Made by a program: the position numbers and the translations under genes. A DNA stretch of 64,000 nucleotides from Oceanihabitans sp. IOP_32. Its GTDB lineage: Bacteria; Bacteroidota; Bacteroidia; Flavobacteriales; Flavobacteriaceae. Each line of letters starts with the position of its first letter. Position 1 is the stretch's first letter. The DNA is taken from NCBI RefSeq assembly GCF_009498295.1, contig NZ_CP040813.1, positions 477,001 through 541,000 of the forward strand, written 5' to 3'. Shown here in pieces: positions 16,787 to 24,828 of the stretch. The notes beneath the pieces are model-generated. The model was not told where the DNA came from, did not search any database, and saw only the letters and a program-made list of their open reading frames with translations.

Positions 16787-18097
16787 ATGAAAAAAACAAT
16801 ATACTCGATTCTACTTTTTAGTTTATTTGGACTGTACAATTTGCAAGCCCAAGACGTGGTTTTAATTTCAAAAACAGAAGTATGGTCTAAAGTGTCAAAT
16901 AATAACACTTCTATTAAAATTTCTGAACAGGAATTCAAGCAAGCCAGAGCCGATTTTAGGCAAACAAACGCCATATTTTTGCCAAATATTACGGCAAGCC
17001 ATACGGCCATAGCGACCACAAACCCTTTAATGGCTTTTGGCTCTAAATTAAATCAGGAAATTTTAACGCAAAACGATTTTAATCCTGCCTTATTGAATAA
17101 TCCGTCGCAGATTGAAAACTACGCTACGAAATTCGAAATCCAGCAACCGCTAATTAACATCGATGGTATATATAAACGCAAAGCCGCCAAATCTAAAATG
17201 GAAGCGATGTCTTTAAAAACCGAGCGTACAGAAGATTATTTAGCCTTTGAAGTTAATAAAGCCTACATGCAATTACAATTGGCTTATAAGGCTGTTGAAG
17301 TTTTAGAAAAAGCTTTTAAAGCAGCCAATGCCAATAAAAAATTAGCAGATAATAGCTTAAAACAAGGTTTTTTACAACGGGCCGATGTCTTAAATGTTGA
17401 AGTACGGGTAACCGAGGTTCAAAACCAACTACAAGCAGCAAAAAGCAATGTGCAAAATGCTTCAAATTACTTGTCTTTCCTAATGAATGATGATACCTAT
17501 GTCGTTTACAAACCATCAGATGAATTAGCGGTAGCAAGCCTAACCATAGAAGCGCAAAATATATCTGAAAACCGTGCAGACATTAAAGCTATGAAATTGG
17601 CCAGCAATGCTTTTGAAGCCATGAATAAAGCCGATAAAATGTCCTTTTTACCAACATTGAATGCCTTTGGTAGTTATGAGCTATACGACGACCAAGTTTT
17701 TCAAGGCGATGCCAATGGTTATCTGTTTGGTGCGCAATTAAGTTGGGATATTTTTAAAGGCTCAAAACGTTTTGGTAAAGCACAAAAAAGTAAGGCCGAA
17801 TTTGAACAATCTAAATTAGAGTACCAACAATACGTATCGCAAAGTAATTTAGAATTAAATAAAGCCAAACGCGCTTTTATAGATGCTGAAAACAAATTAA
17901 AGTTAAACACTTTGGCTTTAGAACAATCTGAAGAATCTTTAAGAATTAGAACCAATAGGTTTAAAGAAGGTTTAGAAAAAACATCAGATTTATTAACAGC
18001 AGAAACCCAATACGCACAAAAAGAGTTAGAATATTATCAAACTATTTTTGAACATAATTATGCGCAAGCTTATTTACAATTTTTAACCAAAGAGTAA
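16787..18097 (+). CDS. TolC-family outer-membrane efflux factor
   Basis: A 436-residue outer-membrane channel subunit with a signal peptide ending near residue 21 (NLQA-QD). It has two long coiled-coil/helical repeats with the OEP pattern, including LQLAYKAVEVLEKAFKAA in the first and a KANRAF/LALEQSEESLRIRTNRFKEG-type helix in the second. With the adaptor (18162) and pump (19397) it would form a tripartite envelope-spanning drug or solute exporter. It is the first gene of the operon. Confidence 0.92.
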   Translation: MKKTIYSILLFSLFGLYNLQAQDVVLISKTEVWSKVSNNNTSIKISEQEFKQARADFRQTNAIFLPNITASHTAIATTNPLMAFGSKLNQEILTQNDFNPALLNNPSQIENYATKFEIQQPLINIDGIYKRKAAKSKMEAMSLKTERTEDYLAFEVNKAYMQLQLAYKAVEVLEKAFKAANANKKLADNSLKQGFLQRADVLNVEVRVTEVQNQLQAAKSNVQNASNYLSFLMNDDTYVVYKPSDELAVASLTIEAQNISENRADIKAMKLASNAFEAMNKADKMSFLPTLNAFGSYELYDDQVFQGDANGYLFGAQLSWDIFKGSKRFGKAQKSKAEFEQSKLEYQQYVSQSNLELNKAKRAFIDAENKLKLNTLALEQSEESLRIRTNRFKEGLEKTSDLLTAETQYAQKELEYYQTIFEHNYAQAYLQFLTKE

Positions 18098-18161
18098 CAT
18101 AGAATTAAGATAAAAAATCAAGACAAAATACTCGAAAATTCGAGGCTTTAAAACCAATACA

Positions 18162-19238
18162 ATGAAAAAATACCTATACCTATTTACACTAACTACAGCT
18201 TCATTATTTCTTACCAGTTGTGGTAGCGAAGACCAAAAAGCAGTTGATAATGGCCCAACAATTCCTGTAAAAGTCAATCAAGTACAAGCTAATGGCAACA
18301 GTCCGTTTTTATCTGTAAGCGGTAAAATTCAAGCTGCTAATAGTGCCGATTTAAGCACTAGAATGATGGGTTACGTTAATAAAGTACACGTTAATGTTGG
18401 CGATAAAGTGCGTAAAGGCCAATTATTAGTATCGATTAACAATGCCGATTTACAAGCGAAACGCGCCCAAGTAAATGCCGGAATTACCGAAGCTACCGTA
18501 GCCTTCAACAATGCTGAAAAAGATTATAAACGTTTTCAAAATTTATTCGCAGATAATAGTGCCTCGCAAAAAGAAATGGACGATATGACGGCACATTACA
18601 AAATGGCAAAAGCACGTTTAGAATCTGCCACCCAGATGAAAAACGAAGTTAACGCCCAGTTTGCTTATAGTAATATTACAGCGCCTTTTAAGGGCATTGT
18701 AACCAGTAAAAACGTTGAAGAAGGGAATATGGCAAATCCAGGAGTCCCTTTAATAAGCATAGAAACCCCAGGAGATTTTGAAGTTATGGCTATGGTGCCA
18801 GAATCGGAAATATCAGATATTAAAAAAGGTACATCGGTAGATGTTGTGGTAAAAGCCATCAATAAAACTCTAAAAGGAAAAGTTACCGAAGTGAGTACTT
18901 CTGCTAAAAACACAGGAGGACAATATCTGGTGAAAATTGATTTAGACAATACAGAAGCAAATATTCTGTCTGGTATGTTTACAACCGTTCAATTTCCTGT
19001 AGAAAGAAAAGCGAAATCTACCATGGTTTTAATTCCAACAGAAGCCCTTGTAACCAACGGTCAACTTTCTGGAGTTTATACCGTAAGCCAGAGCAACACA
19101 GCAATTTTACGTTGGTTGCGTTTAGGTAGAACTTTTGGAGATCAAGTAGAAGTATTATCGGGTTTAAATGCAGATGAAGCTTATATAGTTTCCGCTGAAG
19201 GGAAGCTTTATAATGGCGTTAAAATTTCAATTCAATAA
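18162..19238 (+). CDS. RND efflux periplasmic adaptor (MFP), lipoprotein
   Basis: 358 residues. A lipobox (LFLTSC, Cys20) predicts a lipid-anchored periplasmic protein. The fold is standard for HlyD/AcrA adaptors: a split lipoyl-type domain (VNVGDKVRKGQLLVSINNADLQAKRAQV), a helical hairpin (about 105-165), YSNITAPFKGIVTSKNVEEGN and a beta-barrel region with VMAMVPESEISDIKKG. It links the pump to the TolC-like channel. A gap of 158 bp holding a structured element separates it from the pump gene. Confidence 0.92.
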   Translation: MKKYLYLFTLTTASLFLTSCGSEDQKAVDNGPTIPVKVNQVQANGNSPFLSVSGKIQAANSADLSTRMMGYVNKVHVNVGDKVRKGQLLVSINNADLQAKRAQVNAGITEATVAFNNAEKDYKRFQNLFADNSASQKEMDDMTAHYKMAKARLESATQMKNEVNAQFAYSNITAPFKGIVTSKNVEEGNMANPGVPLISIETPGDFEVMAMVPESEISDIKKGTSVDVVVKAINKTLKGKVTEVSTSAKNTGGQYLVKIDLDNTEANILSGMFTTVQFPVERKAKSTMVLIPTEALVTNGQLSGVYTVSQSNTAILRWLRLGRTFGDQVEVLSGLNADEAYIVSAEGKLYNGVKISIQ

Positions 19239-19249
19239 CTATAAAGCCG

Positions 19250-19349
19250 CGTTAAGGACCTGCCTGCCGGCAGGTAGTAGTGAAAATCCTTTTTTTGCTG
19301 CCATATATGGCAAAAAAAAGATTGTAACGGATAGCCTGTTAAAACGCCC
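19250..19349 (+). ncRNA. Structured intergenic element, copy 2 (inside the RND operon)
   Basis: It shares the frame GCGTTA...TAGTAGTGAAAA...GTAACGGATAGCC...AACGCC with the element at 10724-10797. Two hairpins are inserted: a palindrome CCTGCCGGCAGG near the 5' end, and a long arm in which AATC-TTTTTTT-TGCCATA pairs with TATGGCA-AAAAAAA-GATT with two small bulges. Conservation of the ends with variable hairpins fits a structured RNA or a mobile repeat. It could set the ratio of adaptor to pump expression. Confidence 0.55.
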
Positions 19350-19396
19350 AAAAAATAAAGATTACCTCCTTCGAGGTAAAATAAAAAGGAATCATT

Positions 19397-22300
19397 ATGA
19401 AAGAAGGAATCGCAGGAAAAATTGCCAAAGTCTTTATGCAATCCAAATTAACAGTACTGTTAATGATTGTGTTTATGGTGGTTGGTGTTTACAGCTCATA
19501 TTTAATTCCGCGTGAGGAAGAACCACAAATTGACGTGCCTATGGCCGATATATTTGTGGGCTACCCAGGCGCAAGTCCTACCGAGGTAGAATCGCGAGTA
19601 ATTAAGCCTTTAGAGCAATTAATTTCGAATATTAAAGGTGTAGAATATGTGTATTCTACCTCTATGAAAGAACAAGGGATGGTAATCGTGCAGTTTTATG
19701 TGGGTGAAGACATTGAGCGCTCATTTGTAAAGCTATACAACGAAATAAGCAAGCACATGGATAAAATGCCGCAAGGTGTCACCATGCCTTTAATAAAAAC
19801 GCGTGCCATTGACGATGTGCCGATGTTGGGTTTAACACTTTGGAGCGAGCACTACGACGATTACCAATTAAGCCGGATGGCGCAAGAACTGGAGTCTGAA
19901 ATTAATAAGGTTAACGACGTTGCCATTACCCATAAAATTGGAGGAAGAGACCGTCAATTACGTGTAGTTTTAGATAAAAACAAACTGGCTGCTAGCGGCT
20001 TAGATTTCTTGTCGGTTTCTGAAATGATTAAAGCCAACAACAGCCAATTAAGCTCGGGAAGTTTTGATAAAAACGACACGGAATTCCTTGTAAATACTGG
20101 CAACTTTTTAGCTACTGTAACCGATGTTGAAAACTTGGTGGTTGGGGTGCAACAAAATCAACCTATTTATTTAAAGCAAGTGGCCAACATTATTGATGGT
20201 CCAGAAGTACCACAAAATTACGTGAGTCTCGGCTTCGGGAAAGGAAGCGTGAAATCTTCAGAATACAAATCAGAATACCCTGCTGTAACCATTTCTGTTG
20301 CGAAACGCAAAGGTGCAGATGCTATGCAAATAGCAGAAGTAATTATCGATAAAGTTGAGCATTTACGCGCTACTTTAATCCCAGACGATGTTCATGTAGA
20401 AATTACAAGAAACTATGGCGAAACGGCTTCTCAAAAAGTATCAGAACTATTACTGCACCTCATAGGGTCTATTATTGCGGTGACTATTGTTGTGATGTTA
20501 GCCATGGGGTGGCGCGGCGGATTGGTGGTGTTTTTATCAGTGCCAATCACCTTTGCCTTAACCCTGTTGAGTTATTATTTAATGGACTATACCTTAAACC
20601 GAATTACCCTTTTTGCTTTGGTTTTTGTTACAGGAATCGTGGTCGATGACTCGATAATTATTGCCGAAAACATGCATAGGCATTTTAAAATGAAACGCTT
20701 GCCATTTAAACAAGCTGCTTTGTATGCCATTAACGAGGTGGGTAACCCAACCATCTTAGCCACTTTTACCGTAATCGCTTCGGTATTACCTATGGCTTTT
20801 GTATCGGGTTTAATGGGGCCTTATATGGCACCCATGCCAATTGGCGCATCAATCGCCATGATTTTATCTCTGTTTGTCGCTCTAACCATTACACCTTATT
20901 TAGGTTTAATTTTCTTGAGAGAAAAAGACAAAAAGAAAACAGAAGAAAAGGAAGAAAAAGCCATAGAGCACACCCTTATCTACAAAATATACAACAAACT
21001 TGAAAGACCATTATTAGAAAACAAAGCAAAACGTTGGATGTTTTTAGGCGGAACCTTTGCCGTATTAATGGGGACTATGCTGTTGTTTTTAACCAATTCG
21101 GTAGCCGTAAAAATGTTGCCATTTGATAATAAAAATGAATTCCAAGTAGTTATCGATATGCCAGAAGGCACCACCTTAGAGCGTACTGGTGTTGTTGCTA
21201 AAGAAATTGCGCAATACTTAGCCACAAGGCCAGAAGTGGTGAGTTACCAGAATTATGTTGGTACCTCTGCGCCTATTACGTTTAACGGTTTGGTGCGTCA
21301 TTACGATTTACGTGGCGGAAGCAATATGGCCGATATTCAAGTGAACTTAATTGATAAAAGTGAGCGCTCTGCACAAAGTCATGATGTCGCTAAATTATTA
21401 CGTCCAGATATTCAAAAGATTGCTAAGAAGTTTGGTGCCAACGTTAAATTAGTCGAAGTCCCACCAGGACCGCCTGTACTATCTACCATAGTTGCAGAAG
21501 TTTACGGACCAGATTACGAGGAGCAAATTAGAATTGCCGATAATATTCAAGATATTTTAAAAAACACAGATGATGTGGTTGATATCGACTGGATGGTTGA
21601 AGACGACCAGATTGAATACCAATTCGAAATTAATAAAGAAAAAGCCATGTTGTACGGCGTTGCCCCGCAACAAATTGCTTACACCATGAATATGGCCTTA
21701 TCTAACAGAGCCATCACGAATTTATACGATGAAAATGCCGTTAATCAAGTAGGTTTGGTTTTGGCTTTAGATGAAAAAGAGAAATCGACTATTACCGATA
21801 TTTCTCAATTAAACGTAAAATCGAAGCAAGGGAACATGATCCCTATTGCAGATTTGGTGGACATCTCTCAAACTACGGCTGCAAAAAGTATTTATCGTAA
21901 AAACCAAAAACGTGTGGTTTATGTCATGGCCGATATGGCTGGAAAATTGGAAAGTCCTGCCTATGCTATTTTAGGAATGGAAGATAAATTGAAACAAATT
22001 CCATTACCAGAAGGCTACGAGCTTAATGAAATGTATTTAGGTCAACCAGATTACGAAGATAACTATACCGTAAAATGGGATGGCGAATGGCAAATTACTC
22101 TAGAAGTATTTAGAGATTTAGGTATTGCCTTTTTAGGTGCGCTTATCTTGATTTATATTTTAATTGTAGGCTGGTTTCAAAACTTTAAAGCACCAATTGT
22201 AATGATGGTTGCGGTGCCTTTGTCTTTAATCGGAATTATTTTAGGACACTGGATTATGGGTGCATTTTTTACAGCAACATCATTTATTGGAATGATTGCC

Positions 22301-22591
22301 TTAGCGGGAATTATGGTTAGAAACTCGGTATTGCTAATTGACTTTATCAATTTAAGAACCGCAGACGGTGTACCCCTTAAACAAGCTGCCATTGAAGCTG
22401 GCGCAGTGCGTACAACACCTATTTTATTAACAGCAGGAACAGTTGTTATTGGCGCATTTGTAATCTTGTTTGATCCCATTTTCCAAGGTTTAGCCATATC
22501 TCTAATGGGAGGTACTATTGTTTCAACGGTATTAACCTTGTTGGTTGTACCATTAGTGTATTATATGATAGAGAAGAAGAATTATAAATAA
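19397..22591 (+). CDS. RND efflux permease (AcrB/HAE1-like)
   Basis: A 1064-residue, 12-TM proton-driven exporter of the RND superfamily. TM1 (LTVLLMIVFMVVGVYSS) is followed by a large periplasmic loop. TM4 carries FVTGIVVDDSIIIAENMHRH, with the adjacent acidic pair typical of HAE-type rather than metal-type pumps. The second half repeats the layout and ends in GGTIVSTVLTLLVVPLVYY. Divergent from AcrB and closer to the envelope pumps common in Bacteroidota. Substrate unknown. It is downstream of its adaptor and channel genes and upstream of a PII-like gene. Confidence 0.93.
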   Translation: MKEGIAGKIAKVFMQSKLTVLLMIVFMVVGVYSSYLIPREEEPQIDVPMADIFVGYPGASPTEVESRVIKPLEQLISNIKGVEYVYSTSMKEQGMVIVQFYVGEDIERSFVKLYNEISKHMDKMPQGVTMPLIKTRAIDDVPMLGLTLWSEHYDDYQLSRMAQELESEINKVNDVAITHKIGGRDRQLRVVLDKNKLAASGLDFLSVSEMIKANNSQLSSGSFDKNDTEFLVNTGNFLATVTDVENLVVGVQQNQPIYLKQVANIIDGPEVPQNYVSLGFGKGSVKSSEYKSEYPAVTISVAKRKGADAMQIAEVIIDKVEHLRATLIPDDVHVEITRNYGETASQKVSELLLHLIGSIIAVTIVVMLAMGWRGGLVVFLSVPITFALTLLSYYLMDYTLNRITLFALVFVTGIVVDDSIIIAENMHRHFKMKRLPFKQAALYAINEVGNPTILATFTVIASVLPMAFVSGLMGPYMAPMPIGASIAMILSLFVALTITPYLGLIFLREKDKKKTEEKEEKAIEHTLIYKIYNKLERPLLENKAKRWMFLGGTFAVLMGTMLLFLTNSVAVKMLPFDNKNEFQVVIDMPEGTTLERTGVVAKEIAQYLATRPEVVSYQNYVGTSAPITFNGLVRHYDLRGGSNMADIQVNLIDKSERSAQSHDVAKLLRPDIQKIAKKFGANVKLVEVPPGPPVLSTIVAEVYGPDYEEQIRIADNIQDILKNTDDVVDIDWMVEDDQIEYQFEINKEKAMLYGVAPQQIAYTMNMALSNRAITNLYDENAVNQVGLVLALDEKEKSTITDISQLNVKSKQGNMIPIADLVDISQTTAAKSIYRKNQKRVVYVMADMAGKLESPAYAILGMEDKLKQIPLPEGYELNEMYLGQPDYEDNYTVKWDGEWQITLEVFRDLGIAFLGALILIYILIVGWFQNFKAPIVMMVAVPLSLIGIILGHWIMGAFFTATSFIGMIALAGIMVRNSVLLIDFINLRTADGVPLKQAAIEAGAVRTTPILLTAGTVVIGAFVILFDPIFQGLAISLMGGTIVSTVLTLLVVPLVYYMIEKKNYK

Positions 22592-22595
22592 TCAT

Positions 22596-22667
22596 TTTTC
22601 CGGCAGATTTCAGAGATTCACGCAGCAAAAAAACACAATCTGCGTTATCTGTGAAATCTGCGGAAAA
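22596..22667. repeat. Long imperfect palindrome (REP-like) after the RND gene
   Basis: The arm TTTTCCGGCAGATTTCAGAG (with following bases to CGCAG) pairs with CTGCG...GTGAAATCTGCGGAAAA across a loop of about 12 nt. It sits between the pump stop and the PII-like gene. It resembles the CGCAGATTTC-type palindromic repeats I recall from flavobacterial intergenic regions. It could stabilise or attenuate the upstream mRNA. Confidence 0.65.
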
Positions 22668-22684
22668 CAAAAAATAAAGAGCAT

Positions 22685-22990
22685 ATGAAATTAGTTATAG
22701 TTACCTCAGTCGAAGCCTTTCAAAAAGATGTTTTAAAACTCTTCAAAAATGCGAATATCCACAACTTAAGCAGCTCTGATATTGATGGTTATAAAAACGG
22801 ATCGTCGGTATTAATGGCTTCAAGCTGGTTTCCTGGTCAAAAATTTGGTGATGAATCACGTTTGTTTTTCTCGTTTACAGAAGATGAAAACATTGATGCA
22901 TTATTTAATTTAATCAAAGAATTTAATGCAACTGTAGAGACTAAGAATGCGGTTAGAGCGGTTGTAGTTCCTATTGAGAAATTTATATAA
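22685..22990 (+). CDS. Small PII-like/ferredoxin-fold protein of the RND operon
   Basis: A 101-residue soluble protein with no signal peptide. The predicted beta-alpha-beta-beta-alpha-beta order (MKLVIVTSVEAFQKDVLKLFKNANI ... ESRLFFSFTEDENIDALFNLIKEFN ... AVRAVVVPIEKFI) resembles PII/CutA-like trimeric signalling proteins. The nucleotide-binding T-loop of true PII is not recognisable. Position between an RND pump and a DUF2892 protein suggests it senses a ligand for, or docks to, the exporter. Exact family is uncertain. Confidence 0.6.
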   Translation: MKLVIVTSVEAFQKDVLKLFKNANIHNLSSSDIDGYKNGSSVLMASSWFPGQKFGDESRLFFSFTEDENIDALFNLIKEFNATVETKNAVRAVVVPIEKFI

Positions 22991-23019
22991 AACAAATATT
23001 AATCTTAAAACAAATTAAA

Positions 23020-23244
23020 ATGTTAAATACATATTTTAGAGTTATTGTTGGTTTCATGGTCTTGTTAAGTGTGGTATTAACCACTTTTGTTCACCCCAAT
23101 TGGATGTGGTTTACGGTGTTTATAGGTGTGAATTTAATTCAATCGGCCTTTACAAAATGGTGCTTATTAGAAACCATTTTAATGAAACTTGGCGTTAAAA
23201 AAGGTGGCGGAAGCTGTGCTGTACCAACATCTAAAGACAGTTAA
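23020..23244 (+). CDS. DUF2892 small membrane protein
   Basis: 74 residues with two hydrophobic helices (VIVGFMVLLSVVLTTFV and WMWFTVFIGVNLIQSAF) followed by CLLETILMKLGVKKGG. The Cys-Leu-Leu after the second helix and the length match YgaP-type DUF2892 membrane proteins. The Cys in the Gly-rich tail may carry sulfur or metal chemistry, but nothing confirms this. Last gene of the efflux operon, 29 bp after the PII-like gene. Confidence 0.75.
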   Translation: MLNTYFRVIVGFMVLLSVVLTTFVHPNWMWFTVFIGVNLIQSAFTKWCLLETILMKLGVKKGGGSCAVPTSKDS

Positions 23245-23263
23245 ACTAAAACATATTTTATTA

Positions 23264-23486
23264 CATTAATGTCCGATAAAAGACATAATACCGCTTCGCT
23301 TTTAGACATTAGAACCAAGACTAGATTCTAACTAACTGATTGGCAGAAGTGAATTGAATAATAAAACATCTCATCGCACTCTTTATAATTGTTTTATATA
23401 AACAAGGTATCATTTTAAAAGACGCGTCAAGTTCTTTATTTAAAAGCGATTAATGATTATAAAACATTTTTAGTCGGACACTAATG
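23264..23486. mobile_element. MITE-like element or decayed IS with 18-bp imperfect inverted ends
   Basis: The left end CATTAATGTCCGATAAAA and the reverse complement of the right end, CATTAGTGTCCGACTAAAA, agree at all but one substitution and one indel. The 223-bp interior is AT-rich, has no credible ORF and contains a partial inner copy of the end (TTTTAGACATTAG). It fills most of the gap between the two efflux clusters. No flanking target duplication was identified with confidence. Confidence 0.6.
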
Positions 23487-23520
23487 ATTGTATTAGTTAT
23501 TATCATTCTTTATGATGAAT

Positions 23521-23563
23521 AAAAAAGCTAAGCATTTCTTTAAAAAAATGCTTAGCTTTTTTT
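23521..23563. terminator. Bidirectional terminator between convergent efflux clusters
   Basis: An A-rich stem (AAAAAAGCTAAGCATTT) pairs with AAATGCTTAGCTTTTTTT, leaving a short loop. T-tracts are available on both strands, so it can stop the rightward HAE operon and the leftward metal-efflux operon. Confidence 0.85.
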
Positions 23564-23672
23564 AGTTCATAGTTAAAACTGACACTCATAAGACCTCACA
23601 GGTTTTTGAAACCGGTGAAGTCTATAAAAAAACTGAGCTTTTTCAAGCCGAAGTAAACTAAAAGATGCGTGC

Positions 23673-24818
23673 TTAATTCTCTACTAAACTAAACGCCCCT
23701 TTAGCTAGAAATTTAGTGTTTTCAGAAAAATTATCAATATTCTCTATTTTCGAAAAACCTTCATAGCTCGCTATTACCTTAACTTTCTCTTGACTAAAAT
23801 AGTAGGTATCGCCTTCTTTCTTATTCAGAACTAAAACATAAGACGTGCCATCGACTTCAATAACAGATTCGCTTGGTAGCGCTTTCGCGGAATTTGATGC
23901 TGTTACTATTACCGCTTCTACAAACATGCCTGTTAAAAAGTTGTGATTGGCTTCATCATTAATATGTGCATGCACCGTAATGGTTCTGTTGTCCATAATA
24001 GTGGTGCCCACTAAATACACTGTAGCTTTAAATGCTTCTGTGGAAACCTCAGGGATTTTAAAAGTAATCTCTTGCCCCTTTTTTACTTTCATAATATCTT
24101 TTTCAAAAACCGAAAGCTCCAAATGGATATGCTTATTATCTATAATTTCTAAAATCTCGGTTGCTGGCGACACATACGCTCCTTTTGTAACATTTATTTT
24201 TGTAACACTACCAGAAACAGGTGCATACATATTAACGACCGAACTGATTATTCCGGCCCTTACTTGTGATGGGGAAATATTCAACATTCGTAATTGTTTT
24301 TCCAATCCCGTATGTCTTGCTAAAGCACTTTTATAATCACTCTCTGCTTTAAGAAAACTTTTCTGAGAGGTTATGTTTTCAGCTTTCATGGTTGTTTGTC
24401 TGTCGTATTCCGATTTTAAATACGTAAGCTGTCCATTAACCTCCATATACTGCTGTTGCATACTAATAAACTCAGGGTTTTCTATGCTTAATAATACCTG
24501 TCCTTTACGCACTTTATCACCCACAAGTAATGGTGCTGTTTTAATATAACCACCCATGGTAGCACTTACTACTGCCCTATTTGCTGGTGGTACATCAATC
24601 ATTCCGTTTACATTCACAAGGGTTGGAAACGACTTTTCTTCAAGCTGAGCTAAACTCATGTTACTTTGTTGAAATTGCGCTTGTGTGACTTGAATATGTT
24701 CATTTTCCGTAGCCCTATCGTCAGACTCGTTTTCTGTAGATTGACTGCTTTTTTCGCCACAACTAAAAAGGGTAAAGATCAAGCTTAAAAGGACTGTTTT
24801 ATATAGAATATTCTTCAT
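23673..24818 (-). CDS. Metal-efflux periplasmic adaptor (CusB/CzcB-like), lipoprotein
   Basis: 381 residues with a lipobox (LFSC, Cys20). Adaptor domains are present: lipoyl halves around VGDKVRKGQVLLSIENPEF, a helical hairpin (about 115-165), NMYAPVSGSVTKINVTKGAYVSPATEILEI and a beta-barrel. It would couple the metal RND pump encoded directly upstream (10 bp away) to its outer-membrane part. I see no long His/Met-rich N-terminal metal domain as in some CusB/CzcB proteins. Confidence 0.9.
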   Translation of the reverse strand: MKNILYKTVLLSLIFTLFSCGEKSSQSTENESDDRATENEHIQVTQAQFQQSNMSLAQLEEKSFPTLVNVNGMIDVPPANRAVVSATMGGYIKTAPLLVGDKVRKGQVLLSIENPEFISMQQQYMEVNGQLTYLKSEYDRQTTMKAENITSQKSFLKAESDYKSALARHTGLEKQLRMLNISPSQVRAGIISSVVNMYAPVSGSVTKINVTKGAYVSPATEILEIIDNKHIHLELSVFEKDIMKVKKGQEITFKIPEVSTEAFKATVYLVGTTIMDNRTITVHAHINDEANHNFLTGMFVEAVIVTASNSAKALPSESVIEVDGTSYVLVLNKKEGDTYYFSQEKVKVIASYEGFSKIENIDNFSENTKFLAKGAFSLVEN

Positions 24819-24828
24819 GATTGTTTTT

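Noticed and set aside
18131-18144. CTCGAA-AA-TTCGAG palindrome between the TolC-like and adaptor genes
   Set aside because: Six-base arms with a 2-nt spacer are not enough to claim an operator or terminator, and no T-tract follows.
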